A stretch of DNA of 64,000 bases from Glandiceps talaboti. Lineage: Eukaryota > Hemichordata > Enteropneusta > Spengelidae. A program made the position numbers and the translations under genes. Shown one piece after another: positions 47,185 through 59,980 of the stretch. The DNA lies in NCBI RefSeq assembly GCF_964340395.1, contig NC_135562.1:6351634-6415633 (forward strand). Reading direction: 5' to 3'. Each line of letters opens with the position of its first letter. Position 1 is the first letter of the stretch. The notes under the pieces were generated by a model, which did no database searches, was not told where the DNA came from, and worked only from the letters and a program-made list of their open reading frames with translations.

Positions 47185-48454
47185 GTCGAGGGGAACCATA
47201 GACAGTGGAGATGGCTAACTCAGATATCTTCCGATTATCGTTTACAATTCAAAAGACAGTACTTAGTGTCTATTTTATTTGGAACAAAATTACATATGAA
47301 AAATACAGAATTTATGGCCAAAAACTTGATAGAAACACAACAAAACAAACACTAAATATAATAATAAATATGTTGATATATAAAACTAACACAAGTGGTT
47401 ATAATGTAAAAATTCCCCAAGCTATTGGCAATGAACTTCCTGGGTCCTATTATTATAATACTAGTAGTTGTTCATTTTGATATTTCGCATCATAGCGAAG
47501 TCTTTAATTCTTCAATGGCCTTATTTATGTTTAAAAATTGAAAAAATTAAGTTTTAACATGAATACCCCTTCTCCCCCCCCCCCCCGGTCGACGGTTTCG
47601 GTATTCAAAACAGCCATTCTGATGTATTCTGTACGAATTAACTCTATCATGCATCCGTCCCTTGACTTGACTTATTGCTATCCCGACCCGTCATCTGGAT
47701 ATACCAACGTGGTCTCTAACCTAACAAAATAAGAAAGATTCGATGAAGGGTAGCACTAGACTACCCTTCTCGCAGTTGGGCCCACGCGTGCGCATATACG
47801 CAGTCCTTTGTTTTTAATAGAGCTCCAGACCAGACAGACAACTTCATAATATTAAAATTCTTGTCCGCCCACGTACGTCGACCACCCCTCCACTGAGTCA
47901 GACCCTTTAGCCACGGGTAGTATCATCACCTAAAACCAAATGTCTGGCTAAACCTAACTTTTTCACGCTATCTAGTCCTTGTTTTCAAAACTCTGCGTAC
48001 ATATAATAATAGATTATTGGCCAACTAGTAAGCTAAATATTTTTTTAAAAAGTATCAGAACTTATAAGTACAAACAAAAATGGATAAAAGTTGAGAATTT
48101 TGTTGAAAAGAAGTGAAACCATAGATAGAAATGACTTCTTAAAAACCTACATGAAATTTACAAGTGTTTAGTGTACCCTACGTTGATATATATGTATTTG
48201 AAAATATACACAGTTAGCTAGCTGGGCAATATTGGGTCATAGTATTATATTGTATTGCATTTTCAAATGAGGCGAAGTGTTAAACAATACACTATTTACT
48301 GACTTAGGGAGTCTATGTGTCATTGGAGGTGAGAGATAACAAACATTACAGTGAGCGATGAAGTCATCATGAATGTATACACAACAGGAACTTACAGAAA
48401 AGCGCGAGTTTTTGTCAGGGATTGCTGAGTACCTGTGGACGTAAACTTTCCAAA

Positions 48455-51400
48455 ATGTACAAGTGGGTAGTGCAGGGTGATTCTACCATAGAATATGTCG
48501 GAGATCCGAAGAAAAAAGGAGAGGAAAACAAAAAGGGAGGTAGGTAAAGTGCGACGTGGTTGTGTTGGGTGATTACATAACAGGCTAGGGCGCCATTCTC
48601 GTGCTTGGAAAATGCGTTCGTGTATATGACAAAGTTGTGTTATTCTGTGTGTTTTATCGGGATATGACATACAAAAACGAAGGATCCGATATCATATACG
48701 GTGTCCAAGAAGTATTTTACACTTCAAGAAAGTGAAACTGGGAAAATTCTCCCACAAGCGCCAAACAATAGTTTGTGAGGCAATGCACTGACCTTAGATT
48801 GACCTCATATGACCATGCCCTACTTCAGGGGAGAGTCAAGGACGGCCACGTAAGAGCAAAGTAATGGCCCTGACAGTTCGAAATCTACAGAAAATGCGGT
48901 GAACATATCGATTTTGGGTTTCTGACAATATTTCGGTGTTGGATAGTCGATGTTGTGCGTATGATGTAATCATGTCAAAAAATAGACTGTGTCGAGTCCC
49001 ATTCTTGGTGTATGACGTAATCACCCTATTTTGCATAATTTATTTGTTACGACCTTGTACCGTTAAATACACAGATGTCATGGTCAAAATCGACTGGATA
49101 CCTTCCAGTAAACATTAATAGAGTTCATATGAAGGCTAAGCAACCAATAAACTAGGTTTAACATATTTTTCAGTTTATTTTTATTTTACTTTTTTATTTA
49201 CACGGTTATATTTAGAATTTTATTTATTATTTATGCATTATTTTATTTTGCTGTTTTGCTGTATTCATTTTTTTGTGTGTTTGATATACTGTAAATCTGG
49301 AAATTTTCAGTAAAAATCTTATTTTCGCATATTTCGCTGAAAAACAAAATGCTAATATAAGCAGTGACTAAAATACCTTACTTGTACATGAACAGAATGT
49401 GATTAGTAAAAATTAGCCTCTAAATTTTCTAGTAGTGAAAATATCTACATGACACACAGTGTATACATTTATGGGTCATAATGACCACATAATGTAAACA
49501 AATGTTCACCTTCTTTATATGCCATCAGGAAGCTTCACCTTTGTTTTGTGTTATCCTCACAAATGTGATTCACTTAAATCTCAGGAAGTTAAATTGACTC
49601 AGTAAAAATGCCAAAAAATCATTGTCTGTGAAAGGAGATAGGTCAGACTGGACTAGCATTATGCTATTTTTCTGACACCAATCACCCAGTAATTAACTTT
49701 TGTTTACATTAAAAATTGAAAAAAAAAAATTCTCTGTATAGGAAATATGACCATATATAATATTTTTTTAAAAATTGAAAAAAAGCGTAATTTTTTTTTG
49801 ACATTTTCAAAAGTTATCTGTAATGGCTTCTGTATCTGGTACAAATAGGAAAAAATAAGACATTATGTAATCACTTAAAAAATATAACTATGAACACCAT
49901 ATTTTTATGTATATTTTGTAATCCTGAATACTTTATGGCCCAGAACTTTAAAACATCTTTTAAAAGTACCGGGAGGTAAGATCAATTTTACTCCGTACAA
50001 AATTTTGTTTGTTTATGTTTTATACTGAAAATAGTTGTCTAATTTTGTTGATTTTTTTTCACGTCATTTGATGTGAAGCATTATATCAGTGTTCTCCTTG
50101 AAAAAGGTAACATGGGTACCGTACATATTGAGCCCTCTCATAATTCTGTGTTCTCACAAACAAAATAACGTTTATTCTGAACCATCTCATAATTTCTGTT
50201 TTCTCCCTCAATTAACAGGGTAACAGGGTCACTGAGCCTTCTCACAATTTGTATTACCAAATAAAGTGACATGTGCACTGAGCCATTTCATTTGTGTGTT
50301 CTTGAACAAGGTAACTGGGGTTGTTAGCCCACTTGTAATTTCTGTGTTCTCCCTGCAAAAGCTAAATGGGACACTGAGCCCCCTTACAATTTCTGTATTT
50401 TCCGTAAATAGGGGTAATGAGCCCTCTTGAAATTTTTGCATTCTCCCAGAATAAGGTAAATGAAACACTGAGCACTCTTGTCATTTCTGTATTATCCCAA
50501 AACAAGATAACTGGGTTTCTCTAAGACTTGTAATTTCTTTGTTCTCTGTAAACATGGTAACAGAAGCATGGAGTCTTTCCTTTTTTCTGGGTACCATTAT
50601 TTGGGAAGTGAAATAGCATTTCAAACCATCTACAAAAATGTGATGTCAATAGTTACCAGATTCTATCTCAGCTCATTTCCTATATTATGATTATCACCCC
50701 CAGGTCACTCACTTTTAAGTTCTAAACCATAACATAAATTTACATTAAAATGATGAAACTCAACGTTTAGCTATCTTGTGAAATAATTCTGAAGACGACA
50801 TCAAATAATTAAAAGCTCGATAATGATGTATGTAATACAGGCAATAAACAGTAGGTATAGTTGGGTTATTATTGTATACATAGCCTAGATTGAGGTTGTT
50901 AACCTTAGATGTACTTAACCTGTTCAAGCGCATATTATGTAATTATGCTATGCCTTCAGAAGACACATGAAGTACAGCATAATACCTTAGATAGTGTAGA
51001 AAAAGGTATGTCAGCTGTTAAAATGTATGAATGTAGTTGCTCTAGTGTAGACAAAGTTGGATTTCAGTAGCTTTTCTTATGATAGAAGTGCAAAGAAAAC
51101 AATACAACTATACACATCAACTTAACATATTCCATGACAGAAGAAGCAGCTATAATTTTGGTATGACTAGGGAGTCTCATTATTAATTGAATTTATTGTG
51201 TATTATTATGCCTGATTTTGTCATCATTATAGTTATGTGATTAGAATAAAACAGAAGCAATTATGTTTATGATATAATGTTTAATTTCTTTATTAATATA
51301 TAAATTCTGTATATGAATTGTCATTTTATTAGATATATTACAACCCCCTTCATTTATTGTTAACTTAACAGAGTTATTCAACTTATTGGATGAAGTTATT

Positions 51401-54400
51401 ACAGATTCAGAGTATGTAGGATTTATGTACCAGAGATTACTTGCACTGGTGCGTGTGCATACTAGTGGTATTTTCACTTCAGTGAAATACCGAAAACATT
51501 ATTGCATACCTGTATGCAAATGAGGACATGGTCATTTGTTCTACATGAAATCACATGATGGCATAGTGAAATTTTTACAGAAATTTGTTGTTTTCGATGT
51601 AACACTATGACAGAACCACATGCTGCATGAGTGCCAGTGTGGGTACTCATGGTATTTGCACTCATTCAAATACCCTGAATTCGTCACACTTGCACTCGCG
51701 TGTAATGGGGTTCTGTCATAATATTCATCATACACAGGGAGGAGTAGGCATGTAATCTAGATTTTTCTTCTTTTTAGGTGGAATAAAATGAACTTTTTTC
51801 TGTTTTTTTCTTTCCTTCTCATTTATTGACTTGACAAAAAGTGACAAAAAAACTGATTTTTTTCTGCTTTTGTTTTTCTCCAATGAACATTCACTTTTGT
51901 GTCAAATGAACAAAGACAATTTTTTTTCTTCTACTCTGACCAGATTCTGTTTAAGTGAATGACAAAACATTTTATGATTAAGTAATTGTATACATCTGGC
52001 AAAAAAGGGTCCCCTGGGTCACAGGTGACTGCAAACATGTTTATTTTGGCACATGGAAATTTTGTCAGGCACACTTTGAATGTGCAAAGAGAAAGTTAAC
52101 ACTACAAATGTATAGCTTTAAATAGTTTATCCAGTCAGTCTGTTGTATTTGGTGCAACTGTTGTTGACACCTTTCACAGCAGCTGAATAGAGCAATATGA
52201 TGCTAATATATAAATTATGTTAACGGGACATATATTCATGGGAAAAGATTTTGTGTATTCAGGTAAAATAAATCCAGTGCCATAAAACATACCAACTGCA
52301 ATATGTAAAAGATGTAGTTACATTTAAGTATGTATATATTATTTATTTAATAGGATTTGAATTTATTGATTGTGAGTATTGAGCTGTTAAACAGTTTGAT
52401 CATTTTATTTTTTATTATTAATACTATTGTTAAACTTTATTTTGGGAGAGAAAAGAACGCAAAATAACGCTCATAAACATCCCATAGATAAAAAATATAC
52501 ATAAAAACCAGAATTTTAAAACAAGTTAGAATTTAAAATGATCAGGGGGGGGAGGGGGCTGGTCTGCCGACCACCGTAAGGAGGTCCCTGTGCGGCACAT
52601 GACTGGTGTCTAGGCTAGTCTTTATCTTAGTTGGTTGAAGGCTTACTTTCTGTTTTCATCAAACCTTGCTGTCTCATTCTAAAGCTGTATGTCTGTGTTT
52701 TCTCTCTTTCTCTCTCTATCCAGATGAAGTGAAAGCTACAAATGATGGAAAGGTTTCTGGGAATTTAAACAATGGAAGATCCTTTAGAGCCTCAAGAAGG
52801 AAGGGACGACTACCTCCTATGAAAAAAGTTAAGGTTGAGCTACCATCATCAGAGGATGATGAAACTAGCGATGAAGATGAAATGATTGTCAAGAAAGTTG
52901 ACAAGACTAAAGAAAGCTCACAAGTATGTTCCAAAGACATTGTTGATGCAGTGAATACAAAAAAAGAGATACCTGTTGGGAAATCAGATGACGGAGAACA
53001 AATGCTGACAGTGAAGGAGGAACCAGCCTCGGAAGAGAACTTGTATGGAGTGATGCCATCCAATGCTGCAGCAAGCAAGTCATACGATGACTCAGATACA
53101 GACTCTATGACATCAAGGAGTAACTCTCAGTGTACAGACCTCGGGGATCAGTCAGACAGTGTGTGTGATCTGTCAACCGGACGACGAGAGCCACAGTCAC
53201 AATCTCTGCAAACTACCAACAACGTAACCATTGCACCTCAACCAACAATGCCAGTGGTGAATGGCATCACAGCTAATGTTGTCACAGTCAATCCCAACAT
53301 GCTACAATCAGGTGGTCCGATCTTTGTCGCTGCAGTACCAACCCTTCAACCACAGATTATGCCACAAGTCACTGTAGTGGATGGTAGTAATCCATTGAAT
53401 ATTATAGCATCTACTGCTGCCTTGGCATCGAGGGCAGACGTAAGAGGGTCAGCTGATAGTTCAGGGAGTGAACAGACATCAGTGAATGGTGATGGTAAGT
53501 ACATTTTTAGTTTTAGTGAAAGGTAAGTATTTATCAGACTAAATATACTTTTAGTGATGGATAGAAGGTGAAGGTACAAAAAACTACATGAGTTTCCTTT
53601 TAGTGATTGTTGTGAGAAAGGAAAGGAAAGTGAGAAGATGACATATTTTCCCCTTTTGATAGTTTTTCTTGACAAGTATCTTGATTATATGAAACTGTTA
53701 TTAGCCCAATTGCTATAACTCTAGCTGTTGTAACTTTTGCTAATTTTCAGTCATTTTTGGCTGTTGTAACCGTTGCTACATTTGTAATTTTCAAAAGTTT
53801 TTGGCAATTGTAACTTTGCATTTTTTAAAATTAATATATGGTTGTCGGAACTTTTGCTTTTTTCATTTTCATTGCCATTCAAAAATAAGTAATAAGTTGC
53901 TGAATTACATGTTTACTAGTTAATGACACTGTACACTTGTTTGATGTCCATGTGTAAACAGTATGTACAAACACTCATTTTGAGTGTTTGACAGCAAATT
54001 GTAAACTTTTTGGCTGCAGATTGGGTTTTATAATAACAGCAGTCTTACATGCTTCCGCTAGCACAACAACATTATGTAAATTAAATTGGCCATATAATTA
54101 TAAATGAAATTTGGCTATTTATCTGGAAATTTAAATGGCAACTCTACTATGTTTTTCTACTTGGGAATACAACCCGAAAGGACATACACCAAGTCCTTGT
54201 TTGTAACATGCCAAATGTTTGTTATTGTATATACAGTAATAAACATTTCACACACTTTTTAATTTGTTGCAATTTATTGAGTTACAAACATGGACTTTGG
54301 TGTATGTTCTTTTACATTGCATTCCCAAGTAGAAAAATATGATATGGTTGTTTTATGAAATAAAAATCCAAATAAATACCCATTTGCCATCTATATGGCC

Positions 54401-56675
54401 ACTTAAGTTTTACGAGAATTGCCTCAAACTTTTTGGCTTTAATTATACAACCTTATTTGTAAATATTTTGGTTTGAATTAATAATAATCATAATTTTGTT
54501 AATTTCAGATTCCCATATTCCAGCTTCCATGCTTAGCCTGCTGCAGCAGCTTCATTGTCCTGTATATGCTTTATAACACCTTCTATATACTGCTGCTTTC
54601 ATGGTGCCTTTGTTGGTACTAGGGCTGTGCATAGTGCCTTTGTTGCTACCAAGGCTGTGCATGGTGTCATTGATACCAAGGCTGTGCATGGTGTCTTCGT
54701 TGATACCAGGGCTGTGCATGGTGTCTTTGTTGCTACCAAGGCTGTGCATGGTGTCATTGATACCAGGGCTGTGCATGGTGTCTTTGTTGCTACCAAGGCT
54801 GTGCATGGTGTCATTGACACCAGGGCTGTGCATGTAGTCTTCGTTGATACCAGGGCTGTGCATGGTGTCTTCGTTGATACCAGGGCTGTGCATGGTGTCT
54901 TCGTTGATACCAGGGCTGTGCATGGTATCATTGACACCAGGGCTGTGCATGTTCTTGATGTCATTGTACCCAGTCAGCTGTGATAGGGTATGCTGTGCAA
55001 GCAAGGTGCTTTAATTGCTGTATGTTACACCAGTTCTGAGTGTGCAAAGTAAAGTAAGTTTGAATCTGCCAATGCTAGTGATAATCTCACTATTTAAAGG
55101 CCTGTTTCAGATTAGGATTAAAATCGAGTGACATAAGGGGCCTTTGTCACTATGAGTCACTAGAGGAGTAGTAACAACCCTTAGGTCACGAGTATTTTCT
55201 GGCTGAATTTAGAAAAATATTGGAGAATCACATAATTATACCAGCACCAGTAATATCAAAGAAAATCGGGGAAAGTAATGGTAATTTTGAACATTTTGAC
55301 TCATATTTCGGACACAGTAGAACCAGTAACGTAGACACATGTTGTCAAGACATAGACGCACATTGTTGTGACGTAGAACAACCAGAGTATACATTCCATA
55401 TTTTTTGTTCAACTTGGCTTGTGCATGGTATTATCAATTATAAAACTGCTCTACCTGTAACTGGAGCATAATTTTTTTTGATCAGAAAACTAACAACATG
55501 ATCACTGAAAATTGTTAATATACCAATAATTAGACATAGGACATGTTAATTACAAATCGATTTTATCCATAAGTTGTGTACAATAACATGTCAAAATTGG
55601 TAATTCATTCAGTCATTGATTTTATGGTGTGGACCCAAAAATAAATTGATAGGATTCATTGCACCATGTCATGTCATTACACAAATATGTTTACCCCACA
55701 GGTGATTCAGTATCGTTAAATGAGTAAGTCGTTAAATCTAACGAAACAGATTTAAAAATGGTCCAGTTGTAGCTAGTGTAGCTTTAAGACAAAATACAGT
55801 CCAGCATCACTTTCTATTCTGAATAGGGAACTTGCAAACCCGCCATGTTGAATGTTGCATCATGGGAAATGCGATAATAAATACTAAATCAATTAGTATT
55901 GTAAACATTGTTGATACATTGTTTGTAACCACAGATAATCAATTCATAATTACCCTGACAATTGTGGGAGGTTAATTTTATCAGTAGCTCCAGATTTGGT
56001 ATTACGATAACCACAGATAATCCCATAGTCCTTTACATTTGAGCATGCTCAGTCTGGATTGCAAGTTCCCTATTACTGTAAATATTATTACTCAGAACTG
56101 GTTATTTCATGCTTTAATATGCTTCATGCTTTCCACAAGTAACAACTGAGCTGTTGTGTTTGCTTGCTGATATATTGAAACTCTCAACTAAGTAATTATA
56201 AAACATCTTGTACCAAATGGAAATTTCTATTCATGGCATCAAAATATTTCTCGGAAGCTTTTGATTCTGTGAGTAGAAATTTTTCATTTAATACTGATAA
56301 TTTATCTGAGTAACTTTTTTGAGGTAAAAACTAGAGAGTATTGTAATACTTAATTCTTTATGGCCCTTCGTCTGTGCATGTATAGCTTCATTTGATTCTT
56401 GTTACGTTTCAGGACTGCCGAAGTCAAGTAGGAAACGAGCTGATAAACAGCCTGTGCCTGATGAGGCAAAGGATACTCGTTACTTTGAGAGAAGACGTCG
56501 TAACAACCTTGCAGCCAAACGTTCGCGTGATGCACGACGAGCACGTGAAGAAGATATGTCTGTCAGGATAGCCCAGCTAGAACAGGAGAATGCAATTTTA
56601 CGCTCACAACTTGCTGCTGCCAGAGAAAAAGCCGAAACTCTTCGGAGAGATCTCGAACCACCAACACAGCCATAG
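48455..56675 (+). CDS. PAR/CES-2-type bZIP transcription factor (3 coding exons)
   Basis: Exons: 48455-48539, 52724-53494, 56413-56675, joined in phase 1 at both introns to 372 aa. Exon 3 carries the DNA-binding domain: PVPDEAKDTRYFERRRRNN then LAAKRSRDARRAREEDMSVR (about 299-337), the NNxAAKRSRDARR signature of HLF/TEF/DBP, Pdp1 and CES-2 proteins. A zipper with ILRSQL and TLRRDLE follows, and the protein stops soon after it. Proteins of this group bind TTAYRTAA-type sites as dimers and act in circadian, metabolic and cell-death control. Exon 2 is a low-complexity transactivation-type region: basic (RASRRKGRLPPMKKVKVEL), acidic (SSEDDETSDEDEM), then Ser/Thr/Gln/Pro-rich. Two short segments, VKVELPSSE and VKEEPASEE, resemble sumoylation sites. 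Exon 1 (MYKWVVQGDSTIEYVGDPKK) is inferred from phase and a GTAGGT donor, so it is the weakest part; extra small exons in the 4-kb first intron cannot be excluded. I cannot name the orthologue. Confidence 0.85.
48540..52723 (+). other. First intron of the bZIP gene
   Basis: Mostly AT-rich unique sequence with a degenerate tandem array (50105-50580). No transposon family from elsewhere in the window stands out. A CpG-containing stretch near 48720-49000 could be promoter-proximal. Confidence 0.5.
50105..50580 (+). repeat. Degenerate minisatellite, unit about 43-55 bp, bZIP intron 1
   Basis: 'gtaac..gg(g)cactgagcc' followed by 'ctcataatttctgtgttctccc' recurs about eight to nine times. The GAGCC-type points are at 50130, 50179, 50234, 50280, 50325, 50376, 50419 and 50470. 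Copies differ considerably, so the array is old. Confidence 0.7.
54082..54405. mobile_element. Foldback element (family A), copy 4, bZIP intron 2
   Basis: 324 bp, with arms of about 150 bp. Left arm: 'aaattggccatataatt', TTTTTCTACTTGGGAATACA, ACACCAAGTCCTTGTTTGTA. Right arm: TTACAAACATGGACTTTGGT, GCATTCCCAAGTAGAAAAAT and 'ctatatggccactta'. The centre is TGTTATTGTATATACAGTAA. Confidence 0.88.
54509..54576 (+). other. Possible alternative last exon of the bZIP gene (no bZIP domain)
   Basis: After the acceptor TTGTTAATTTCAG (ending at 54508) the frame from exon 2 (phase 1) reads DSHIPASMLSLLQQLHCPV then YAL and TAA. It would give a protein ending without the DNA-binding domain. The 27/30-bp array follows directly and would be in its 3' UTR. 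Supported only by the acceptor and an open frame. Confidence 0.22.
54607..54965 (+). repeat. 27/30-bp minisatellite in bZIP intron 2
   Basis: GGCTGTGCATGGTGTC marks twelve units at 54623, 54653, 54680, 54710, 54740, 54767, 54797, 54824, 54854, 54884, 54914 and 54941. Steps are 30 or 27 bp, all multiples of three; the two unit types are TTTGTTGCTACCAAG or TTCGTTGATACCAGG (30) and ATTGATACCAGG (27). Open frames run through it on both strands. Confidence 0.95.
55441..55787 (-). mobile_element. Family I element, copy 3 (inverted), bZIP intron 2
   Basis: 347 bp. On the minus strand it starts 'ttaaagctacactagctac' and ends 'ctccagttacaggtagagcag', imperfect inverted repeats matching the ends of 27261-27605. 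TATTTTTGGGTCCACACC and ATGTCTAATTATTGGTAT are the shared interior motifs. Confidence 0.7.
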
Positions 56676-57808
56676 ATATCTATCGTTTGAGACTCTACCT
56701 GCCAAGCCTGTAACTGGTAAATTTCATCCTGTATAATTTTTAGTAATTGCTGTTCTACCCCATAAATATAATGGTTGAGACATATGATTTGCATAACAAA
56801 ACAGTACATTGTTATGTAAATTTGGTTCTTTGTTCTCACAAGGTCAAACCCACTAGATATGGGGGAAAACCATCTACAGTATCAGGTTTCATGTCTACTT
56901 TCATGTACGTACCCGTCCCTACATTCCAAATTTATTCTGCACTGTTGTCCGGGTTTAACTTTCAATTTATGAGATTTTATTCTTCCTTTTTTCTCTCACC
57001 TTTTCTTCTTGTGTAAAGTCACTTTTCACTGCAGACAGTGTTCATATGTAGAAAGTTTTCACTGGTAAAATATTTGTGTTTGTCCAGAAACTGCATTTTA
57101 GTTAAATGTGCAGTATTAAGAGGCACAAGAGCAAGCACATTGTCGAACTCTGTTATCTGATGAAATTTCCCGCCAAGTTTATTCTCAACAAATATTTTCA
57201 TATTTTCTGTAATTTTTTGACAGTTTCATCTTCATTTTGAATTGGGAGTAGAAATATTGATGAATTATATAGTTTGATACCAAAATTATATGCAAAAGTG
57301 ACAAGAAAAATTTGAAAAATGGAAGTTTAATAAGTATCTGCTCTTTTGCATCACAGAAAGTCAGCCTCTAAGTACATTAGTACCTTATACAAGGTCACAG
57401 AGCTCAGCAGACTGTTCTGAACACATTTCAAATGCACCTCAGGACTGAAACCAATGTTTTTGTAAAGAAAAAGTATGTTTATGAATGTGATGCAAGAAAG
57501 CTCTTCAAACCTCAAAACGTTGCATGTCAAACTTACTCTTACTATTTTCTGATATTATGTGGAGACATTAGCTATTTGAATCATATTCTCTGAGAATGTG
57601 CTGAGAAATTGAATCTTGCTATTTGAGAATGTGTCGGAAATTAGCATATTGCATATTGCTATTTTCTTTTTACTGCGAAATAAGGAGTCTAGTGAATAAC
57701 GTTATATTGAAGAGTGTTTTGAAAAGTTTGCACATTTAATAATTCATTCTATGTTCAGAGAATGTGTTGAGAAAGCAGGAGAGTGAATTGAATCAATGTT
57801 GGTTTGAT

Positions 57809-57980
57809 GGGGTGTGCCCTCTAGTGGTAGCCAAAGTTTGTTGTTGTGAGTCAAAATGAGAAACACTGGTATTTCTTGTGAGTCACCACATAGTAAGAGA
57901 TAGGGGAACATCATAGTTTGGTGCGTCACTAGAAATTGTGTGCGTCAGTAGTGCGTCAATTTGGCTTAGAGGGCACACTG
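57809..57980. mobile_element. hAT-like MITE (family C), copy 3
   Basis: About 172 bp, ending TTAGAGGGCACACTG; the left end is altered (GGGGTGTGCCCTCTAG). The interior matches copies at 1693 and 19129. No clear target duplication remains. Confidence 0.78.
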
Positions 57981-58799
57981 CCCGTAGGTTCTGAGAATTT
58001 GTTGAGAAAGTACATGTAGTATATTGAATCATGCTATTCTCTGAGAATGTGTTGAGAAATTATCGTATAGAGTTATTCCATGACATTCAGTTACATTGTC
58101 AATTCCGCTGTGCCATCTACCTCATTCATACTACATTGTCTGTCTGTCGTCTGTCTGTCTGTCTGTTTGATTGTCTGTCTGTCTCTCTAGTCTGCCAGTC
58201 TGTCTGTCATCTGTTGTCTGTCTGTCTCTGTCTGTCCTCTGTGTATCTGTCTCTGTCTTGTCTAGTATTTGTCCTTAGAGTGTTAGATATCCATTTAATT
58301 GTTTGTTTGCATACTGTGACCGTCACACTTTTTCACTTTCTCACTTCAAAATATTAAAATATGTGTGATGTTGATAACATGCCTGTCAAAACTACACTTG
58401 GACAATACCATTACTACTCAGGGGGGTGTCGCATCATTACATAATCTAACACTTCATACTTTTCTGTTCTGTACTCACATTCTTCTCTGGATATCATACA
58501 CATTCAAAATGATTGCTATCCTGATATTAAAATTAGAATAATAGAAATTGAGTGTTTTCTGTATACCCCTGAGTTAGAAAATGGTACATGCCAACCAATG
58601 AGCAAACCAGTACCTTTTCAGTATACACCTGAGTTGAAAATGGTACATGCCAACCAATGAGCAAACCAGTACCAGAGATACTTTTCTTACTAATTTATTG
58701 TGCGTGCACCAAAGAGGTAGTAGGTAGGTGTTAGTGTTCTACTCCCTGTATTGTTAGTGTAAGCGTGATGATAAAGCCCAGCTAGTCATGTTTTAGCCA

Positions 58800-59045
58800 A
58801 CATGTATTGGGTACAGTGCTATCTAGGTGTAAGTCCAGTGCTATGGTCCATTGTTAGTACAGTCAGTAATCCTATGCACTTATAGAGATTGCAAAGGATT
58901 GTATGCTCCCCAGGGAGTTGAGGAAGTATAAAGGGTCGTCGTGCTGCCATTGATCCGTGCCAGGGATAATAATTGTGAGTGCCTTGAGCTCTCAGGCAGA
59001 AAGGCGTGTTATAAATTCACATTATTGCTATTATTATTGTTGCAT
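58800..59045 (+). repeat. SINE-like repeat with ATT tail, copy 2
   Basis: 'gtgccagggataataattgtgagtgccttgag' (two motifs) leads through GGCGTGTTATAAATTCACAT to an ATTATTATT tail. The upstream part resembles 21400-21475. Confidence 0.5.
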
Positions 59046-59205
59046 GACGTATTCACAGAGTGAAGCTTTCCACAAATTGTCCAAGAAAAGTAAAAACTCA
59101 CACATACAGATGAATTTGAATGTTATGAAATCACACATATTTAATATTTTGTCATATCATATCTCATAATGTCCACTCATATATCATTGCACTATTTACA
59201 AACTA

Positions 59206-59210
<5 letters not shown>

Positions 59211-59251
<41 letters not shown>

Positions 59252-59262
59252 GTGTGTGTGTG

Positions 59263-59320
<58 letters not shown>
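59211..59320 (+). repeat. (GT)n microsatellite
   Basis: About 54 GT units with two GCGT interruptions. Confidence 0.97.
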
Positions 59321-59501
59321 AGATGACAGACAAACAAGATCTCATCTTTGTTTTCCATTTTCACACCTCTTTTCTCTATTCTCAGAAATATTCTGTGACT
59401 TACATGTATGGGCAGGGATTCATTGTTGCCTTCAGTTTCACTCTATACTTGTTATTGTAAACTTTAGGACAGTTACAAAATATGGTATGCTTTTATTGAA
59501 A

Positions 59502-59980
59502 GGGGCACAAGCTGAGTTTATACGTGTATCAGGCGTAGTTTTAACTGCATATTTGAAACGTACTCGCATTATTGTACTTACTGAAGCACACTTAACCACC
59601 ACTTGCAATTAACTGAACTCAAACCTGGTATTAAGACATAACTTATAAACGATCTGATGATGTCATTTATATAATTAGTATACCGCCCTCTAGTGTCCAT
59701 TTACTGAAGCACACCTAACCACCACTTGCAATTGACTGAACTCAAACCTGGTATTAAGATATAACTCGTAAATAAACAACCCAATGGTGTAATTTATCAT
59801 ACGTATCATAAAATGTTCAGGAAACTTGACTATGAAATCAACTGTTCTAACAATACCAGAAGACAATTGTAATATCATAGAAGGTATGCAGTGACATTAA
59901 CATTATACTAGAATAGTTTAATTAAGGTTTTACATATTTTCACTTGAGTAAAAAAAGTTTATAAACTCAGTTTGTGCCAC
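59502..59980. mobile_element. Terminal-inverted-repeat element (family H), copy 2
   Basis: Left end GGGGCACAAGCTGAGTTTAT and right end ATAAACTCAGTTTGTGCCAC are inverted repeats. The interior has an internal duplication: CTTACTGAAGCACACTTAAC and TTTACTGAAGCACACCTAAC, each followed by CACCACTTGCAATT and CTCAAACCTGGTATTAAGA. It shares the rest with 9662-10308. Confidence 0.78.

Larger units (their letters stand above)
43705..48454. other. Intergenic region between SLC44A1 and the bZIP gene
   Basis: No coding exon recognised. It holds the repeats listed at 45470, 45868, 46025, 46235 and 47022, a poly-C run at 47572-47586, and the upstream region of the bZIP gene. The pair of 'gtttgtaa' and 'cctgtttgtaacagg' segments near 43920 and 44170 may be another inverted pair. 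Confidence 0.45.

Noticed and set aside
54552-55004. Repeat protein (HSPGINEDTM-type units or AVHGVFVDTR-type units)
   Set aside because: Frames are open on both strands because the units are 27/30 bp. There is no family match and no splice partner in frame, so I treat it as a minisatellite, not a gene.
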